In this document: piece after piece, positions 32,983 to 42,066 of the stretch
Layout of the letters: each line of letters opens with the position of its first letter
How positions within the stretch are numbered: the first letter of the stretch is position 1
Origin: Paenibacillus sp. XY044
GTDB lineage: Bacteria; Bacillota; Bacilli; Paenibacillales; Paenibacillaceae
Assembly (NCBI RefSeq): GCF_002257645.1
Contig: NZ_NQMO01000001.1
Span: forward strand, 124,001 to 188,000
Direction of reading: 5' to 3'
DNA: 64,000 nt
The notes under the pieces: generated by a model
Databases searched by the model: none
What the model saw: the letters and a program-made list of their open reading frames with translations, nothing else
Told to the model about the DNA's origin: nothing
Position numbers and translations under genes: made by a program

Positions 32983-33651
32983 TTACTTGCGAAGCATGCT
33001 GAGGACCGCCCACTTCCGTTCCTGGCGTTTTTTGTACTTGGGCAGTGCCCGGTACAGATCGATCGACTCCTGAAAAGCCGCTTTGGCATCCTGGGTCCGG
33101 CCCAGGGATTTGTACATCATCCCGAGCAAATAATACCCTTCACAGGAGGAAGTTTGGATCTGCTGAAACTCCTGCACATAGCTCACGGCTTTGGCCTGGT
33201 CGGTGTTCTTATAAATATCCGCCAGCCTCAGATAGGGGCGACCGTATTTGACCCGGGGGTTCAGCTCAAGCGCGCGCAGAATGTGCTGCTCGCCCTCCTG
33301 GGTGCGTCCAAGCTTGAGCTTGACGGTTCCGAGGTCATCCCAATATTCGGCGGACTCCTCGGATTGGGTTTCGATGGATTCCAGCAGTTTGAGCGCTTCG
33401 GCATACTTTTTTCGTTCGATCAGCAGGCGGGCGAGCTCATGCTTGGAGGAGACGTCGCTGGGGCTCATCGTCACGTGGGATCTCAGCTTGGAGATCCGGC
33501 TCATCCGTTTAAAAGGTTTGGTCACGCTGGGGAAAATACCGACAAATTTTCGGTCCAGCAAATAGACGATGACCAACAGGACAATAATGGCCAGGAAGGG
33601 GTTTCCGAGAAGCCGGGCCAATATAAAAAACAAGGCGAGTTTAATAAACAT
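32983..33651 (-). CDS. Tetratricopeptide repeat membrane protein
   Basis: 222 aa. An N-terminal hydrophobic hairpin (residues 1-35) is followed by TPR units (SKHELARLLIERKKYAEALKLLESIE, EYWDDLGTVKLKLGRTQEGEQHILRALELNP, RLADIYKNTDQAKAVSYVQEF, GYYLLGMMYKSLGRTQDAKAAF). AAAGGAGG stands before ATG 33651. It follows the ribosome-protection gene on the same strand after a hairpin. Likely a membrane-anchored protein-interaction scaffold; partner unknown. Confidence 0.88.
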   Translation of the reverse strand: MFIKLALFFILARLLGNPFLAIIVLLVIVYLLDRKFVGIFPSVTKPFKRMSRISKLRSHVTMSPSDVSSKHELARLLIERKKYAEALKLLESIETQSEESAEYWDDLGTVKLKLGRTQEGEQHILRALELNPRVKYGRPYLRLADIYKNTDQAKAVSYVQEFQQIQTSSCEGYYLLGMMYKSLGRTQDAKAAFQESIDLYRALPKYKKRQERKWAVLSMLRK

Positions 33652-33666
33652 AAAGCCTCCTTTATC

Positions 33667-33705
33667 AAAAAAGCCGGGCTAGGCTGCAGGAGCAGCCTTG
33701 GGCTA
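33667..33705 (-). terminator. Terminator after the TetM-like gene (minus strand)
   Basis: Read on the minus strand: AGGCTGC, loop TCCT, GCAGCCT, with flanking complementary GC-rich bases, then TTTTTT (A run 33667-33672 on the plus strand). It lies between the GTPase gene and the TPR gene, so read-through into the TPR gene is likely only partial. Confidence 0.6.
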
Positions 33706-35688
33706 TTGGCTTGACAGTGCGCTGCGTACGCTTAGAATGTATTTCGATTGATCCAGCGGATTTACGCCCCGTCTCTGACGGGTGGCGACGGTATCCTGCG
33801 GGGCTTCCTGATATCCGGCAAAAGAGGACGCCATCACGCCGCGGCCGCCGGTCATGGACCGGAGCTTCACCGGAAATTCGAGCGACGTTGCCGCCGGGAT
33901 CATGCCTTCGACCATAAAGCGTCCGTGCAGGATGGAGGGCGGTTCAAATTCCGCGCGCATCTGCACCAGGTCGCTGAGGATCTTGCCCCCGTATTCCTCG
34001 GAGGTGGTGATCCGAAACCGAAGCATCGGCTCCAGCAAGGTCGTGCCCGTCGCGGCCAAGCCGTTCATGATGCCCATCGGGGTGGCGACGACAAAATCGA
34101 GCGGGTGCGTATGCCACACATGATGTTCACCTTCAACCAGGGTTACCCTAAGGTCCGTGACCTCCCATCCGAGAAGCCCCTGCTGCAGTGCCTCCGGCAC
34201 GCGCCGCTCCACCTCGTTCTGGTAGCTCGTCAGCAAATCTTCGCTCCGTACCCGTGCGCTGTATACGAGACCGCTCCCGCGGGGGAGCGGTTCAATCGTG
34301 AACCGGAGCACGGCCCAGCAAGGCTTGGGCATCGTATAAGCGATAAAGCCTTCGCCGATCCGGCTCGGCGTTTCCTTATAAATAACGGAAGGCTGGCCGA
34401 ACCGGACCTTCAGGCCGAAGCGGCTCTCCAACTGGTTAGACAAAATTTCGAGCTGAATGGAGCCCATCACTTTAAGATGAAGCTCCCGCTCGTTCGGCAG
34501 CCACTGCAGATCGAGCAGCGGATCCTCATCCGTCAGCTCCTGAAGCGCCTCCACCAGGTCCTGGTAGCGCGCTTCTTCTTCGGCCTGCACCTGAACGGTT
34601 AGCAATGGCACCGCGATGGAAGGGGAAGGGGGGATGCGCTTGCTGCTGCCCAGAATATCGCCGATCTTCGATTGGGACAGGCCGTATACCGCGGCGATAT
34701 CCCCGGCATGCAGCTCCCCCAGATCCGCGAATTTACGTCCGTCCATTTTCCGGATTTGGGTCACCTTCTCCTGCACGTCCTGCGTCAGATTACGAACGGC
34801 GTCCCTGTTTTTTAGGATGCCGTTATAGAGCCGGACGTAGGCGGTGCGTCCCATCGTTTTGTCCCGCTCGATTTTGAACACGACGCCCGCCAGCTCGCCT
34901 TCGCTGTCGCCGGTTGGCCCGGGCAGATACGCCACCGCATGATCCAGCAGCTCCCGGATGCCGATTCCCTTCTGCGATGAGCCGAAGAGTACAGGGAACA
35001 ATCGGGCCTGCCGAGTCAGCCGGACGAGCATGCTCCGGAGCTCTTCCGGTGAAATCGGCTCTCCTTCAATGACCCGGAGGAGCAGATCTTCATCGAGATC
35101 TGCGCAAGCCTCCACCAACTGCACATACTCCGTACGTTCCGGATCCCCATCCTTGACCGGGTCCAGAATGGGATGCATGCCAGCGAAATTCTCCGCTTCG
35201 CCTACTGGAATTTGGAGCGGGACGGCATGAGGGGAGAGAAGCCGTTTGATTTCATCCAGGACAGCCGCGGCCGATACGCCGGTCCGGTCCATTTTATTCA
35301 CGTAAATTAACGTCGGGATGTTTAAGGATCTGAGCGCGTGCCACACCGTTTCCGTCTGGGATTGAACGCCCTCGGCGGCGGATACGATGAGGATGGCTCC
35401 ATCCATGACGCGCATCGACCGCTCCACCTCGGATAGAAAATCGACGTGGCCCGGCGTGTCGATTACATTGATATGTATGCCATTCCACTGGAGCGTGGTC
35501 GCCGCGGCACGCACGGAGATGCCCCGCTCCCGCTCGACTTCGAGGGAATCGGTCAGCGCCGTTCCTTGATCCACGCTGCCCAGCGTGCGGATCGTGCCGC
35601 TTTCAAAGAGCATATGCTCGGTCGTGGTCGTTTTACCTGCATCAATATGGGCAAAAATGCCGATATTTCTCGTTTCTTTATTCGTCAT
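33703..35688 (-). CDS. TetM/TetO-like ribosomal protection GTPase
   Basis: 661 aa EF-G-like translation factor. GTPase motifs: AHIDAGKTTTTEHML (P-loop), RERGISVRAA (switch I), DTPGHVDF (G3), VNKMD (G4). The C-terminal domain keeps the pattern of ribosome-protection proteins (RFTIEPLPRGSGLVY, QQGLLGWEVTDL, RRGVNPLDQSKYIL). These proteins remove tetracycline from the ribosome; chromosomal members with low identity may give low-level or no resistance. ATG 35688 is chosen; GTG 35703 is in frame but has no site. Start choice is uncertain. Confidence 0.9.
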   Translation of the reverse strand: MTNKETRNIGIFAHIDAGKTTTTEHMLFESGTIRTLGSVDQGTALTDSLEVERERGISVRAAATTLQWNGIHINVIDTPGHVDFLSEVERSMRVMDGAILIVSAAEGVQSQTETVWHALRSLNIPTLIYVNKMDRTGVSAAAVLDEIKRLLSPHAVPLQIPVGEAENFAGMHPILDPVKDGDPERTEYVQLVEACADLDEDLLLRVIEGEPISPEELRSMLVRLTRQARLFPVLFGSSQKGIGIRELLDHAVAYLPGPTGDSEGELAGVVFKIERDKTMGRTAYVRLYNGILKNRDAVRNLTQDVQEKVTQIRKMDGRKFADLGELHAGDIAAVYGLSQSKIGDILGSSKRIPPSPSIAVPLLTVQVQAEEEARYQDLVEALQELTDEDPLLDLQWLPNERELHLKVMGSIQLEILSNQLESRFGLKVRFGQPSVIYKETPSRIGEGFIAYTMPKPCWAVLRFTIEPLPRGSGLVYSARVRSEDLLTSYQNEVERRVPEALQQGLLGWEVTDLRVTLVEGEHHVWHTHPLDFVVATPMGIMNGLAATGTTLLEPMLRFRITTSEEYGGKILSDLVQMRAEFEPPSILHGRFMVEGMIPAATSLEFPVKLRSMTGGRGVMASSFAGYQEAPQDTVATRQRRGVNPLDQSKYILSVRSALSSQ

Positions 35689-35801
35689 AGCGCTTGATGA
35701 CACCCCGTATGCTTCGAATTATAGTGACTCTATTATAGCATGGGGAAACGGACCGCTGTTTTTTTCCTTGCGAATCCATCGGCTCCGTACGAGCTAGTGG
35801 A

Positions 35802-36227
35802 TTACTTTTTCGAAATTTGAAAGGTGAATTTCCATACGGCCTGGTTCCCCGAGTATCTGCCCCGGTTTTCCGTGACCGTCACCTTCATCTCCACGAGCTG
35901 AGTTTTCTTTGTCAGCGTACTGACTTTAACCGTTTTTTTGGCCTCGGATCGATCGGGAACCTTGTCCTGTTCTTCGGCATAGGCGTACAGGTTGATCGAA
36001 CTCACGTTTTTGAGCGTAACGGAGCCGTCTTCCTTCACTTCCTTGCCGTTTACCGATGCCTTGAAATACCATTCATTGCCGACATGTTCATTCTCAACCA
36101 GTTGAGCGCTCACCAGCTTGACATTCCAACCGGAATCGGCCGCCGCTGTAGTAGGGGTGGCCCCTGCCGCCACCATTAACAGGACGGCAGCGATCCATAA
36201 GCTGAATTTTTTAAACAATGAATCCAT
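35802..36227 (-). CDS. Secreted protein of unknown function
   Basis: 141 aa with a clear signal peptide (FKKFSLWIAAVLLMVAAGATPTTAAA, cleavage near residue 29-31) and a beta-rich mature region with Lys/Glu-rich turns. No cysteines or known motif. Transcribed alone, divergent from the GH13 gene. Family not recognised. Confidence 0.75.
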   Translation of the reverse strand: MDSLFKKFSLWIAAVLLMVAAGATPTTAAADSGWNVKLVSAQLVENEHVGNEWYFKASVNGKEVKEDGSVTLKNVSSINLYAYAEEQDKVPDRSEAKKTVKVSTLTKKTQLVEMKVTVTENRGRYSGNQAVWKFTFQISKK

Positions 36228-36470
36228 TTTTGTACCGCCTTTCGCTGCTGTCCGTATAGAACTTCTTATTAATAAGGCAGACCCCTATCGTACTATAAAC
36301 CCTTTTGTTAAATTGTTCCATATGAATTTCGGCAAAATAAAGGTTTATACGCTGTGTTCGTTCGTTATAGTCCGCGCTGGTTGGGGTAAGCATAAAAGGA
36401 TGGAATTCCCCTACCGTTAACGTGAAAAAGGCAATGGGGGTATAAACGCAAATTGGGAGGATGACGAAAG

Positions 36471-38141
36471 ATGGAACGCCTATGGTGGAAAGAAGCCGTC
36501 GTTTATCAGATCTATCCACGCAGCTTTAAAGACAGCAACGGCGACGGGGTCGGCGATATTCAAGGAATCGTGTCGAAGCTGGATTATTTGCAGGAACTGG
36601 GGGTGGACATCATATGGCTCTCTCCGGTCTACAAGTCGCCGAACGACGATAACGGTTACGATATCAGCGATTACTTCGACATTATGGACGAATTTGGTAC
36701 GATGCACGATTGGACGCAGCTGCTGGATGGCCTGCACGTGCGCGGAATGAAATTGCTTATGGATCTAGTGGTTAACCATTCCTCGGATGAGCATGCCTGG
36801 TTTGCGGAATCCCGTTCATCCCGGGACAACCCCTATCGCGAATATTACATCTGGCACCCCGGCAAAGACGAGAATAGACCGCCGAACAACTGGAGGTCCT
36901 TTTTCAGCGGCTCTGCCTGGAAGTATGACGAAACGACCGGTGAGTATTATTTACACCTGTTTTCAAAGAAACAGCCCGATCTGAATTGGGACAACCCGAA
37001 GCTCCGGCATTCGGTGTACGATATGATGGCCTTTTGGCTGGATAAAGGGGTGGATGGCTTCCGCATGGACGTCATTAACCTGATTTCCAAGGCGCCGGGA
37101 CTTCCGGACGACGGGGAGGCTGGACTTCGGGACGGCAGCCCCTATTTTATGAACGGGCTGCATGTGCATGAGTATTTGCGGGAGATGAACGAGCAGGTGC
37201 TGTCGAAATACGATGTGATGACGGTTGGAGAGACACCGGGCGTCTCGGTGGATGAAGCCCTGAAATATACCGGAACAGACAGACGGGAATTGCAAATGGT
37301 GTTTCAATTTGAGCACATGGACGTCGATGCAGGGGACGGTGACAAATGGACCGTGGTCCCTTGGACGCTGCAGAAGCTGCGTGACGTGCTGCATAAATGG
37401 CAGACCGGCCTGGCGGAAGACGGGTGGAACAGCTTGTATCTCAACAATCATGACCAGCCTCGGATGGTGTCGAGGTTTGGCAATGACGGGAAATACCGGG
37501 CTGAGTCGGCCAAAATGCTGGCCACCCTGCTGCACACCCTTAAAGGCACGCCTTACGTTTATCAGGGTGAGGAGCTGGGCATGACGAATATCAAATTTTC
37601 CAGCATCGATGACTATCGGGACATTGAAATTCTAAACATGTACGAGGAACGGGTCACGCAGGGAAATGCGGATCCGGGAACCATTATCGAAGCTATCCAT
37701 ACCAAGGGAAGGGACAATGCGAGAACCCCGATGCAGTGGAGCGCCGGGCCCAATGCCGGGTTTACGACAGGCACGCCGTGGATCCAGGTCAATCCCAATT
37801 ACCTGGAAATCAATGCGGAAGCGGCGATGAGCGATCCGGATTCGGTTTTCCGTTATTATCAGCGGCTGATCGCATTGCGTAAGCAGAATCCCGTGATGGT
37901 GTACGGGGATTACCGGCTCCTGCTGGAAGATCATGAGCAAATATATGCGTATACCCGTACTTTGGACGAGATGATTTGGCTCGTCGCTTTGAATTTCTCA
38001 GAGTCGGCTGTGGTTTTTGACCTGGGCGGCGGGTACGTCGGCATGAAGCGGGAGCTGATCATCGCCAACTATCCCGAAGAGGGAATGGAATCCGGCCGGC
38101 TGCGGCCTTATGAAGCAAGAGTTTACCGGATCTCCCCTTGA
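36471..38141 (+). CDS. GH13 alpha-glucosidase (oligo-1,6-glucosidase type)
   Basis: 556 aa. The four conserved GH13 regions are present: DLVVNHSSDEH (I), GFRMDVINLIS with the nucleophile Asp (II), MTVGETPG with the general acid Glu (III) and LNNHDQPR (IV). No signal peptide, so a cytoplasmic enzyme of the MalL/oligo-1,6-glucosidase group acting on isomaltose-type oligosaccharides. The residue after the region II nucleophile (Val) is typical for alpha-1,6 specificity in this group. GGGAGGATGACGAAAG ends before ATG 36471. Monocistronic. Confidence 0.93.
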   Translation: MERLWWKEAVVYQIYPRSFKDSNGDGVGDIQGIVSKLDYLQELGVDIIWLSPVYKSPNDDNGYDISDYFDIMDEFGTMHDWTQLLDGLHVRGMKLLMDLVVNHSSDEHAWFAESRSSRDNPYREYYIWHPGKDENRPPNNWRSFFSGSAWKYDETTGEYYLHLFSKKQPDLNWDNPKLRHSVYDMMAFWLDKGVDGFRMDVINLISKAPGLPDDGEAGLRDGSPYFMNGLHVHEYLREMNEQVLSKYDVMTVGETPGVSVDEALKYTGTDRRELQMVFQFEHMDVDAGDGDKWTVVPWTLQKLRDVLHKWQTGLAEDGWNSLYLNNHDQPRMVSRFGNDGKYRAESAKMLATLLHTLKGTPYVYQGEELGMTNIKFSSIDDYRDIEILNMYEERVTQGNADPGTIIEAIHTKGRDNARTPMQWSAGPNAGFTTGTPWIQVNPNYLEINAEAAMSDPDSVFRYYQRLIALRKQNPVMVYGDYRLLLEDHEQIYAYTRTLDEMIWLVALNFSESAVVFDLGGGYVGMKRELIIANYPEEGMESGRLRPYEARVYRISP

Positions 38142-38216
38142 ACAAGTTAGTGCCCGTTTTGTCATCGGCTGCAGGATATGATATGTTCGTGCTAACATAT
38201 AGGAGGTTAGTTAGCC

Positions 38217-38807
38217 ATGAATGAACGTTTGAACCGGCAGATCGAATTTATCAGGGAAATCGACAAGCTGAAGACGATTTACCGCCAGTCATACCTGATG
38301 GACAAATCCCGGCACGAAAATGATGCGGAGCACACCTGGCATATTACGCTCATGGCCTGGCTGCTCGAGGAGCATTTGGATCAGCGGAAGGTAAACCTGC
38401 TTCGGGTAATGAAAATGCTGCTCGTGCACGATTTGGTTGAAATCGACGCAGGGGACACCTTTGCTTATGACGAGCAGGGCCAGGAAGGGAAATTCGAGCG
38501 GGAAATGGTCGCGGCCAAGCGGATTTTCGGCCTTCTGCCCGTGGATCAGCGGGATGAAATGCTGGCCCTGTGGCTCGAATTCGAGCAGCGGGAAACGTTG
38601 GAATCGCGTTATGCGGCAGCCATGGACCGGATCCAGCCGCTGCTTCACAATTACTTTACCGGGGGAAAAGCGTGGCAGGAACATGGAGTTTCCGCGGACC
38701 GTGTCCTAGCACGGATCGTTTTTTTACAGGAGGATCTTCCGGACCTGTATTCGCTGGTTCAACACTTGATCGACGACGCGGTCAAACAGGGATATCTCCG
38801 CTCCTGA
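38217..38807 (+). CDS. HD domain hydrolase
   Basis: 196 aa. The metal-binding set H...HD...D is seen in RHENDAEHTWHITLMAWLL and LLVHDLVEIDAGDTFAYD, the pattern of the HD_3/YfbR-like group that hydrolyses nucleoside monophosphates or related phosphates. Substrate not certain. AGGAGG lies 10 nt before ATG 38217. Confidence 0.9.
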   Translation: MNERLNRQIEFIREIDKLKTIYRQSYLMDKSRHENDAEHTWHITLMAWLLEEHLDQRKVNLLRVMKMLLVHDLVEIDAGDTFAYDEQGQEGKFEREMVAAKRIFGLLPVDQRDEMLALWLEFEQRETLESRYAAAMDRIQPLLHNYFTGGKAWQEHGVSADRVLARIVFLQEDLPDLYSLVQHLIDDAVKQGYLRS

Positions 38808-38935
38808 TGCTGAAAGAATAAGGGATTTTTCGGTATAGACGGTCTCTGCCATTGTGATAGAATGGTAGTAACTGCTAAGCGAACTGCTATCTACATATCA
38901 CTTGCCTGAACGCAAAAAGGAGAGGGACTAAAGCG

Positions 38936-39589
38936 ATGAAGCTGAGCCAAAATGATACATTACTCTTTATTGGAGATTCCATTACGGATTGCGGCCGCGT
39001 CCGGCCGGTTGGGGAAGGCGGCTTCGGCCAACTGGGCAGCGGCTACGTTGCACAGGTCGACGCGCTGCTGAGCGCAGTATACCCGCAGCTCAACATCCGT
39101 GTGCTGAATACGGGGATCGGCGGGGATACCGTCCGCCATTTGAAGAACCGCTGGGAGAGCGACGTGCTTGACCTGAAGCCGGACTGGCTCTCGATCATGA
39201 TCGGAACCAACGATGTGTGGCGTCAATTCGATCGCCCGCAGAATCCGGATCAGCATGTGTATTTGGACGAATATGAAGCGACCTTGCGGGAACTAGTTGA
39301 GGCAACACGGCCAAAGCTGAAGGGACTCGTCTTGATGACTCCGTACTACCTCGATCCGAACGTGAACGATCCGATGCGTGCTACGATGGACGTGTATGGC
39401 GCTGTCGTCCAAAAAGTCGCCGCGGAATTCGACGCCATCTACGTCGACACGCAGGCCGCTTTCGATGCCTTGTCGGAGCATGTCTACCTGTCTTCGCTGG
39501 CCACGAACTGGGACCGAGTTCACCCGGGATCCCGCGGGCATATGACGCTGGCCAGGGAATTTTTGAAAGGGGTCGGCTTCAGCTGGTAA
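38936..39589 (+). CDS. SGNH/GDSL hydrolase
   Basis: 217 aa. Block I FIGDSITDCGR, block II NTGIGGDTV, block III MIGTNDVW and block V DRVHPGSRGHMTLA give a complete Ser-Gly-Asn-His set. Cytoplasmic (no signal peptide). Members of this subgroup deacetylate sugars or other esters. AAAAAGGAG precedes ATG 38936. It is unrelated in sequence to the GDSL protein at 31944 beyond the shared fold. Confidence 0.93.
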   Translation: MKLSQNDTLLFIGDSITDCGRVRPVGEGGFGQLGSGYVAQVDALLSAVYPQLNIRVLNTGIGGDTVRHLKNRWESDVLDLKPDWLSIMIGTNDVWRQFDRPQNPDQHVYLDEYEATLRELVEATRPKLKGLVLMTPYYLDPNVNDPMRATMDVYGAVVQKVAAEFDAIYVDTQAAFDALSEHVYLSSLATNWDRVHPGSRGHMTLAREFLKGVGFSW

Positions 39590-39643
39590 TTTAATATTGA
39601 AAAAGTAGCCCTGCCTTCCGATAAATAGGTTGAGGTGATACGG

Positions 39644-39892
39644 ATGGCCAAAAAGGGGCAAGTTTTTAGCTCATACAGCCTGGATACTAAACGGAAGGCC
39701 GTACATATGCGTCTTCAAGGGATGACCAAGAAAGAAGTGGCTGCCGCATTAGGCATCGCCGACATCGGCCGGTTAAAGGTATGGATGAGGAAATACCGCG
39801 AGCACGGGGAATCCGGGCTCATGGATCAACGAGGCCGCTCAAGGGAAACGCTGACAGCCGATCGACCCTTGGCGGAATCGGTTCAGCAATAA
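39644..39892 (+). pseudogene. HTH fragment resembling IS3-type transposase OrfA
   Basis: 82 aa HTH protein (YSLDTKRKAVHMRLQGMTKKEVAAALGIADIGRLKVWMRKYREHGESGL) with the pattern of the first ORF of IS3-family elements or of orphan transposase-like HTH proteins. There is no OrfB, no terminal inverted repeat and a terminator follows directly, so it is either a remnant or a domesticated DNA-binding protein. TTGAGGTGA precedes ATG 39644. Confidence 0.55.
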
Positions 39893-39902
39893 AATTTCGG
39901 GG

Positions 39903-39937
39903 AAGAAGCTCTGATTCGACGAGCTTCTTTTTTTTTT
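39903..39937 (+). terminator. Intrinsic terminator after the HTH fragment
   Basis: AAGAAGCTC (39903-39911) pairs with GAGCTTCTT (39921-39929), followed by a run of eight T. Confidence 0.8.
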
Positions 39938-40076
39938 GCGAGAAAGGCCGGGCTGGAGTACATTTTGCAAATGGGTCTAGATTGTCCATACGTTTGTGCA
40001 AGGATAACATATGGATACAATAACCTTACATCCAGCCATATATGCCGCATAGGGAATACGAATGGAGGTGTTGTCA

Positions 40077-40889
40077 GTGCAAAGCCGGAGCGCAACGCAC
40101 GCCAAAGGCATTGATGTGTCGCATTGGCAGGGCATCATCGATTGGAAGAAGGTCCGCGGCGCGGGATATTCATTTGCTTTTCTTAAAGCAACGGAGGGAT
40201 CCCGGATCGTCGACGACCGCTTTCGGGCCAACGCGCAGGACGCCAGATCCGCGGGACTTCTCGTCGGGGCGTACCATTTTACCCGCGCGGCCACACCGGA
40301 CGATGTCAAGAACGAATTGGATCATTTCCTTCAGGTGATCGAAAGTGCCGGGGGGCTGCCTGCGTTTAAACTGCCGTTTGTGTTGGATATCGAAACGAAG
40401 GAAGGCCAGACCAAGGCGCGGATCAGCCAGATCGTGAACACCTGGGGAACCCTGTTCAAGCAGCGGACTGGCAGAACTTTGATGATCTATACGTTTCCAA
40501 GCTTTATCGATTCTTATCTGGATTCGTCGCTTGGTGTTTACCCGCTGTGGTATGCCTATTTCAGCAGCGGCACGCCCGCCGACAAGGGAGGCTGGAAAGC
40601 CTGGGAATTTATCCAGTATACGAACAAGGGCAAAGTGCCGGGAATCAGCGGCGACGTCGACCTGAACGAGTATAAAGGAAGCGAGGCGGAAATAATGGCA
40701 GCATACAGCAACCAGACTCCAAACACCGGCACAGGAACTCCGCAATGGAAGGAGTCGGGAAGACAATGGCTCATCGACCAGGTGGGAATCAGTCCCGACT
40801 GGAAAGCCGAAGATCCGATCGATATCGGGACGCTGGGCAGCATTCTGCTCAAATACACCCAGAATGTCTCGGGCAAGAAGCAACCCTGA
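40077..40889 (+). CDS. GH25 lysozyme without signal peptide
   Basis: 270 aa. GIDVSHWQGIIDWKKV, SFAFLKATEG, GAYHFTR and LPFVLDIETKEG are the conserved strands of GH25 muramidases, with catalytic acidic residues in the DVSHW and DIE motifs. The last 50 residues form a small extra domain (WLIDQVGISPDWKAEDPIDIGTLG). No signal peptide or membrane helix is seen. GTG 40077 is chosen because TGGAGGTG lies 7 nt upstream. Release would need another route (spore formation, holin or lysis). Confidence 0.9.
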   Translation: MQSRSATHAKGIDVSHWQGIIDWKKVRGAGYSFAFLKATEGSRIVDDRFRANAQDARSAGLLVGAYHFTRAATPDDVKNELDHFLQVIESAGGLPAFKLPFVLDIETKEGQTKARISQIVNTWGTLFKQRTGRTLMIYTFPSFIDSYLDSSLGVYPLWYAYFSSGTPADKGGWKAWEFIQYTNKGKVPGISGDVDLNEYKGSEAEIMAAYSNQTPNTGTGTPQWKESGRQWLIDQVGISPDWKAEDPIDIGTLGSILLKYTQNVSGKKQP

Positions 40890-40919
40890 TGGTGTAACCG
40901 TCCAATAAAATAGGCGTCG

Positions 40920-40967
40920 GCCCGCCTTAAAAATAGGTCTTTGACCAGACCATCGGGAGCGGGCTTT
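40920..40967 (+). terminator. Possible terminator after the GH25 gene
   Basis: GCCCGC (40920-40925) pairs with GCGGGC (40959-40964), with an inner GGTCT/AGACC stem, then TTT only. Modest strength. Confidence 0.4.
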
Positions 40968-41006
40968 CATACCCTAAGAGTATGAAAACCGGAGGGAGGG
41001 AATGAA

Positions 41007-41120
41007 ATGAGCGGAGTCGTTGGAGGTTATGGCTACGGCGTAAATCCTTTCGCATCTACAGGTGCAATTCTGGTCCTCTTTATTTTGTTGGTCATCATTA
41101 CCCGTTCTTTCTGGATATAA
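41007..41120 (+). CDS. YjcZ-type sporulation miniprotein
   Basis: 37 aa, too short for many gene finders. MSGVVGGYGYGVNPFASTGA is followed by ILVLFILLVIITRSFWI: a Gly/Tyr-rich head and one hydrophobic helix, the form of the YjcZ/YuzC-like family of small spore-associated membrane proteins. GGAGGGAGGGAATGAA stands just before ATG 41007. Function in Bacillus subtilis is not defined; expression during sporulation is typical of the family. Confidence 0.85.
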   Translation: MSGVVGGYGYGVNPFASTGAILVLFILLVIITRSFWI

Positions 41121-41274
41121 CGTCAACAGAAATAAAACTTTGCTCACCTGTGTTTGGCATTAGGCCGGAGACAGGTGATTCTCTTCAGGCTGTAAACTTC
41201 TGCACATCCTCTTTTTAGTGCGCATGATTCATTTTCAGGTGACCGGGTATTTGTACTCCAAGAGGTGATGAAAT

Positions 41275-41514
41275 ATGGAGAAGGAGTATAAGGATCGGCA
41301 GGAGCCTGTGAATCGTGATGAAAACGAAAGGCATGCCGGCATGGACCATCCGGAGCAGTATGCCACCGACCGAAAAAGCTTGTTCGACCGCTACGAAAGC
41401 GAACGCAACGTGGATCCGATCCCCGTGGAAGATTTAACTGAAAATATGAAGGATGAGCAGGATAAAGAGCATACCAAGGATTCATCCTCTAGTGAAAAGA
41501 AATATCGTCCGTGA
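41275..41514 (+). CDS. Small acidic hydrophilic protein
   Basis: 79 aa, very rich in Glu, Asp, Lys and Ser, with no hydrophobic core (probably disordered). AAGAGGTGATGAAAT ends before ATG 41275, a good ribosome site. Unknown function; the composition resembles small stress- or spore-associated proteins. Followed by a terminator. Confidence 0.7.
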   Translation: MEKEYKDRQEPVNRDENERHAGMDHPEQYATDRKSLFDRYESERNVDPIPVEDLTENMKDEQDKEHTKDSSSSEKKYRP

Positions 41515-41552
41515 CTGTCCGGATTTTTCAGGAGATTGTTCCGGAAAAAGAA

Positions 41553-41595
41553 AAAGCGCAGGTTTTCCCGCTTAGATGGGACAAGCCTGCGCTTT
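41553..41595 (+). terminator. Terminator-like hairpin after the acidic protein gene
   Basis: AAAGCGCAGG (41553-41562) pairs with CCTGCGCTTT (41586-41595). Confidence 0.65.
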
Positions 41596-41739
41596 ACAAT
41601 GCTCTGGGCTGCAGCGATTGCTTATGGTGCCTGGTGTTGGCTGATCTGGCTTCTATTTTTTAGAGTGAAGAAAAGATAACTTGCTTATCGTACTCCGCTT
41701 GCGAATATGCGGCTGATAGGCGCCATTCCTGCTTCGTGC

Positions 41740-42066
41740 TTATTCCTTGGCGCCCATCGTGATCAAATTGAGAAGCACCGTTACGGCACCAAGAATAATA
41801 CTGGTCCATAATGCACTTGTATCTACGGAATAAACGAAAGGGAATACGATGAACCAAACTCCGGCGAGAAGCGAAATCCAATTTTGCCAGGAGCCCCAAC
41901 CCGAACTGGAGAACGCCCACAAAGAGGCAATCAGCTGCACGGCACCGATAATGACGCTGGTCCACAACGCGCCGTTGTCGTCAGAGAATCCGAAAATCCA
42001 GGGAGCGATAATAAACCAAATGCCAATCAGAGCGACGATCGTGTTGTCTACGCTTCTGAGCTTCAT
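41740..42066 (-). CDS. SPW repeat membrane protein
   Basis: 108 aa, four hydrophobic segments. Two tandem repeats carry the family signature (LIGIWFIIAPWIFGFSDDNGALWTSVIIGAVQ and LAGVWFIVFPFVYSVDTSALWTSIILGAV). Function of the SPW family is unknown; stress expression is common. ATG 42066 follows GGAGGTGTGTGT; an in-frame ATG at 42072 lies within that site. Confidence 0.88.
   Translation of the reverse strand: MKLRSVDNTIVALIGIWFIIAPWIFGFSDDNGALWTSVIIGAVQLIASLWAFSSSGWGSWQNWISLLAGVWFIVFPFVYSVDTSALWTSIILGAVTVLLNLITMGAKE

Noticed and set aside
39644..39937. Intact IS3 insertion sequence
   Set aside because: Only an OrfA-like HTH segment is present; no OrfB, inverted repeats or target duplication could be found.
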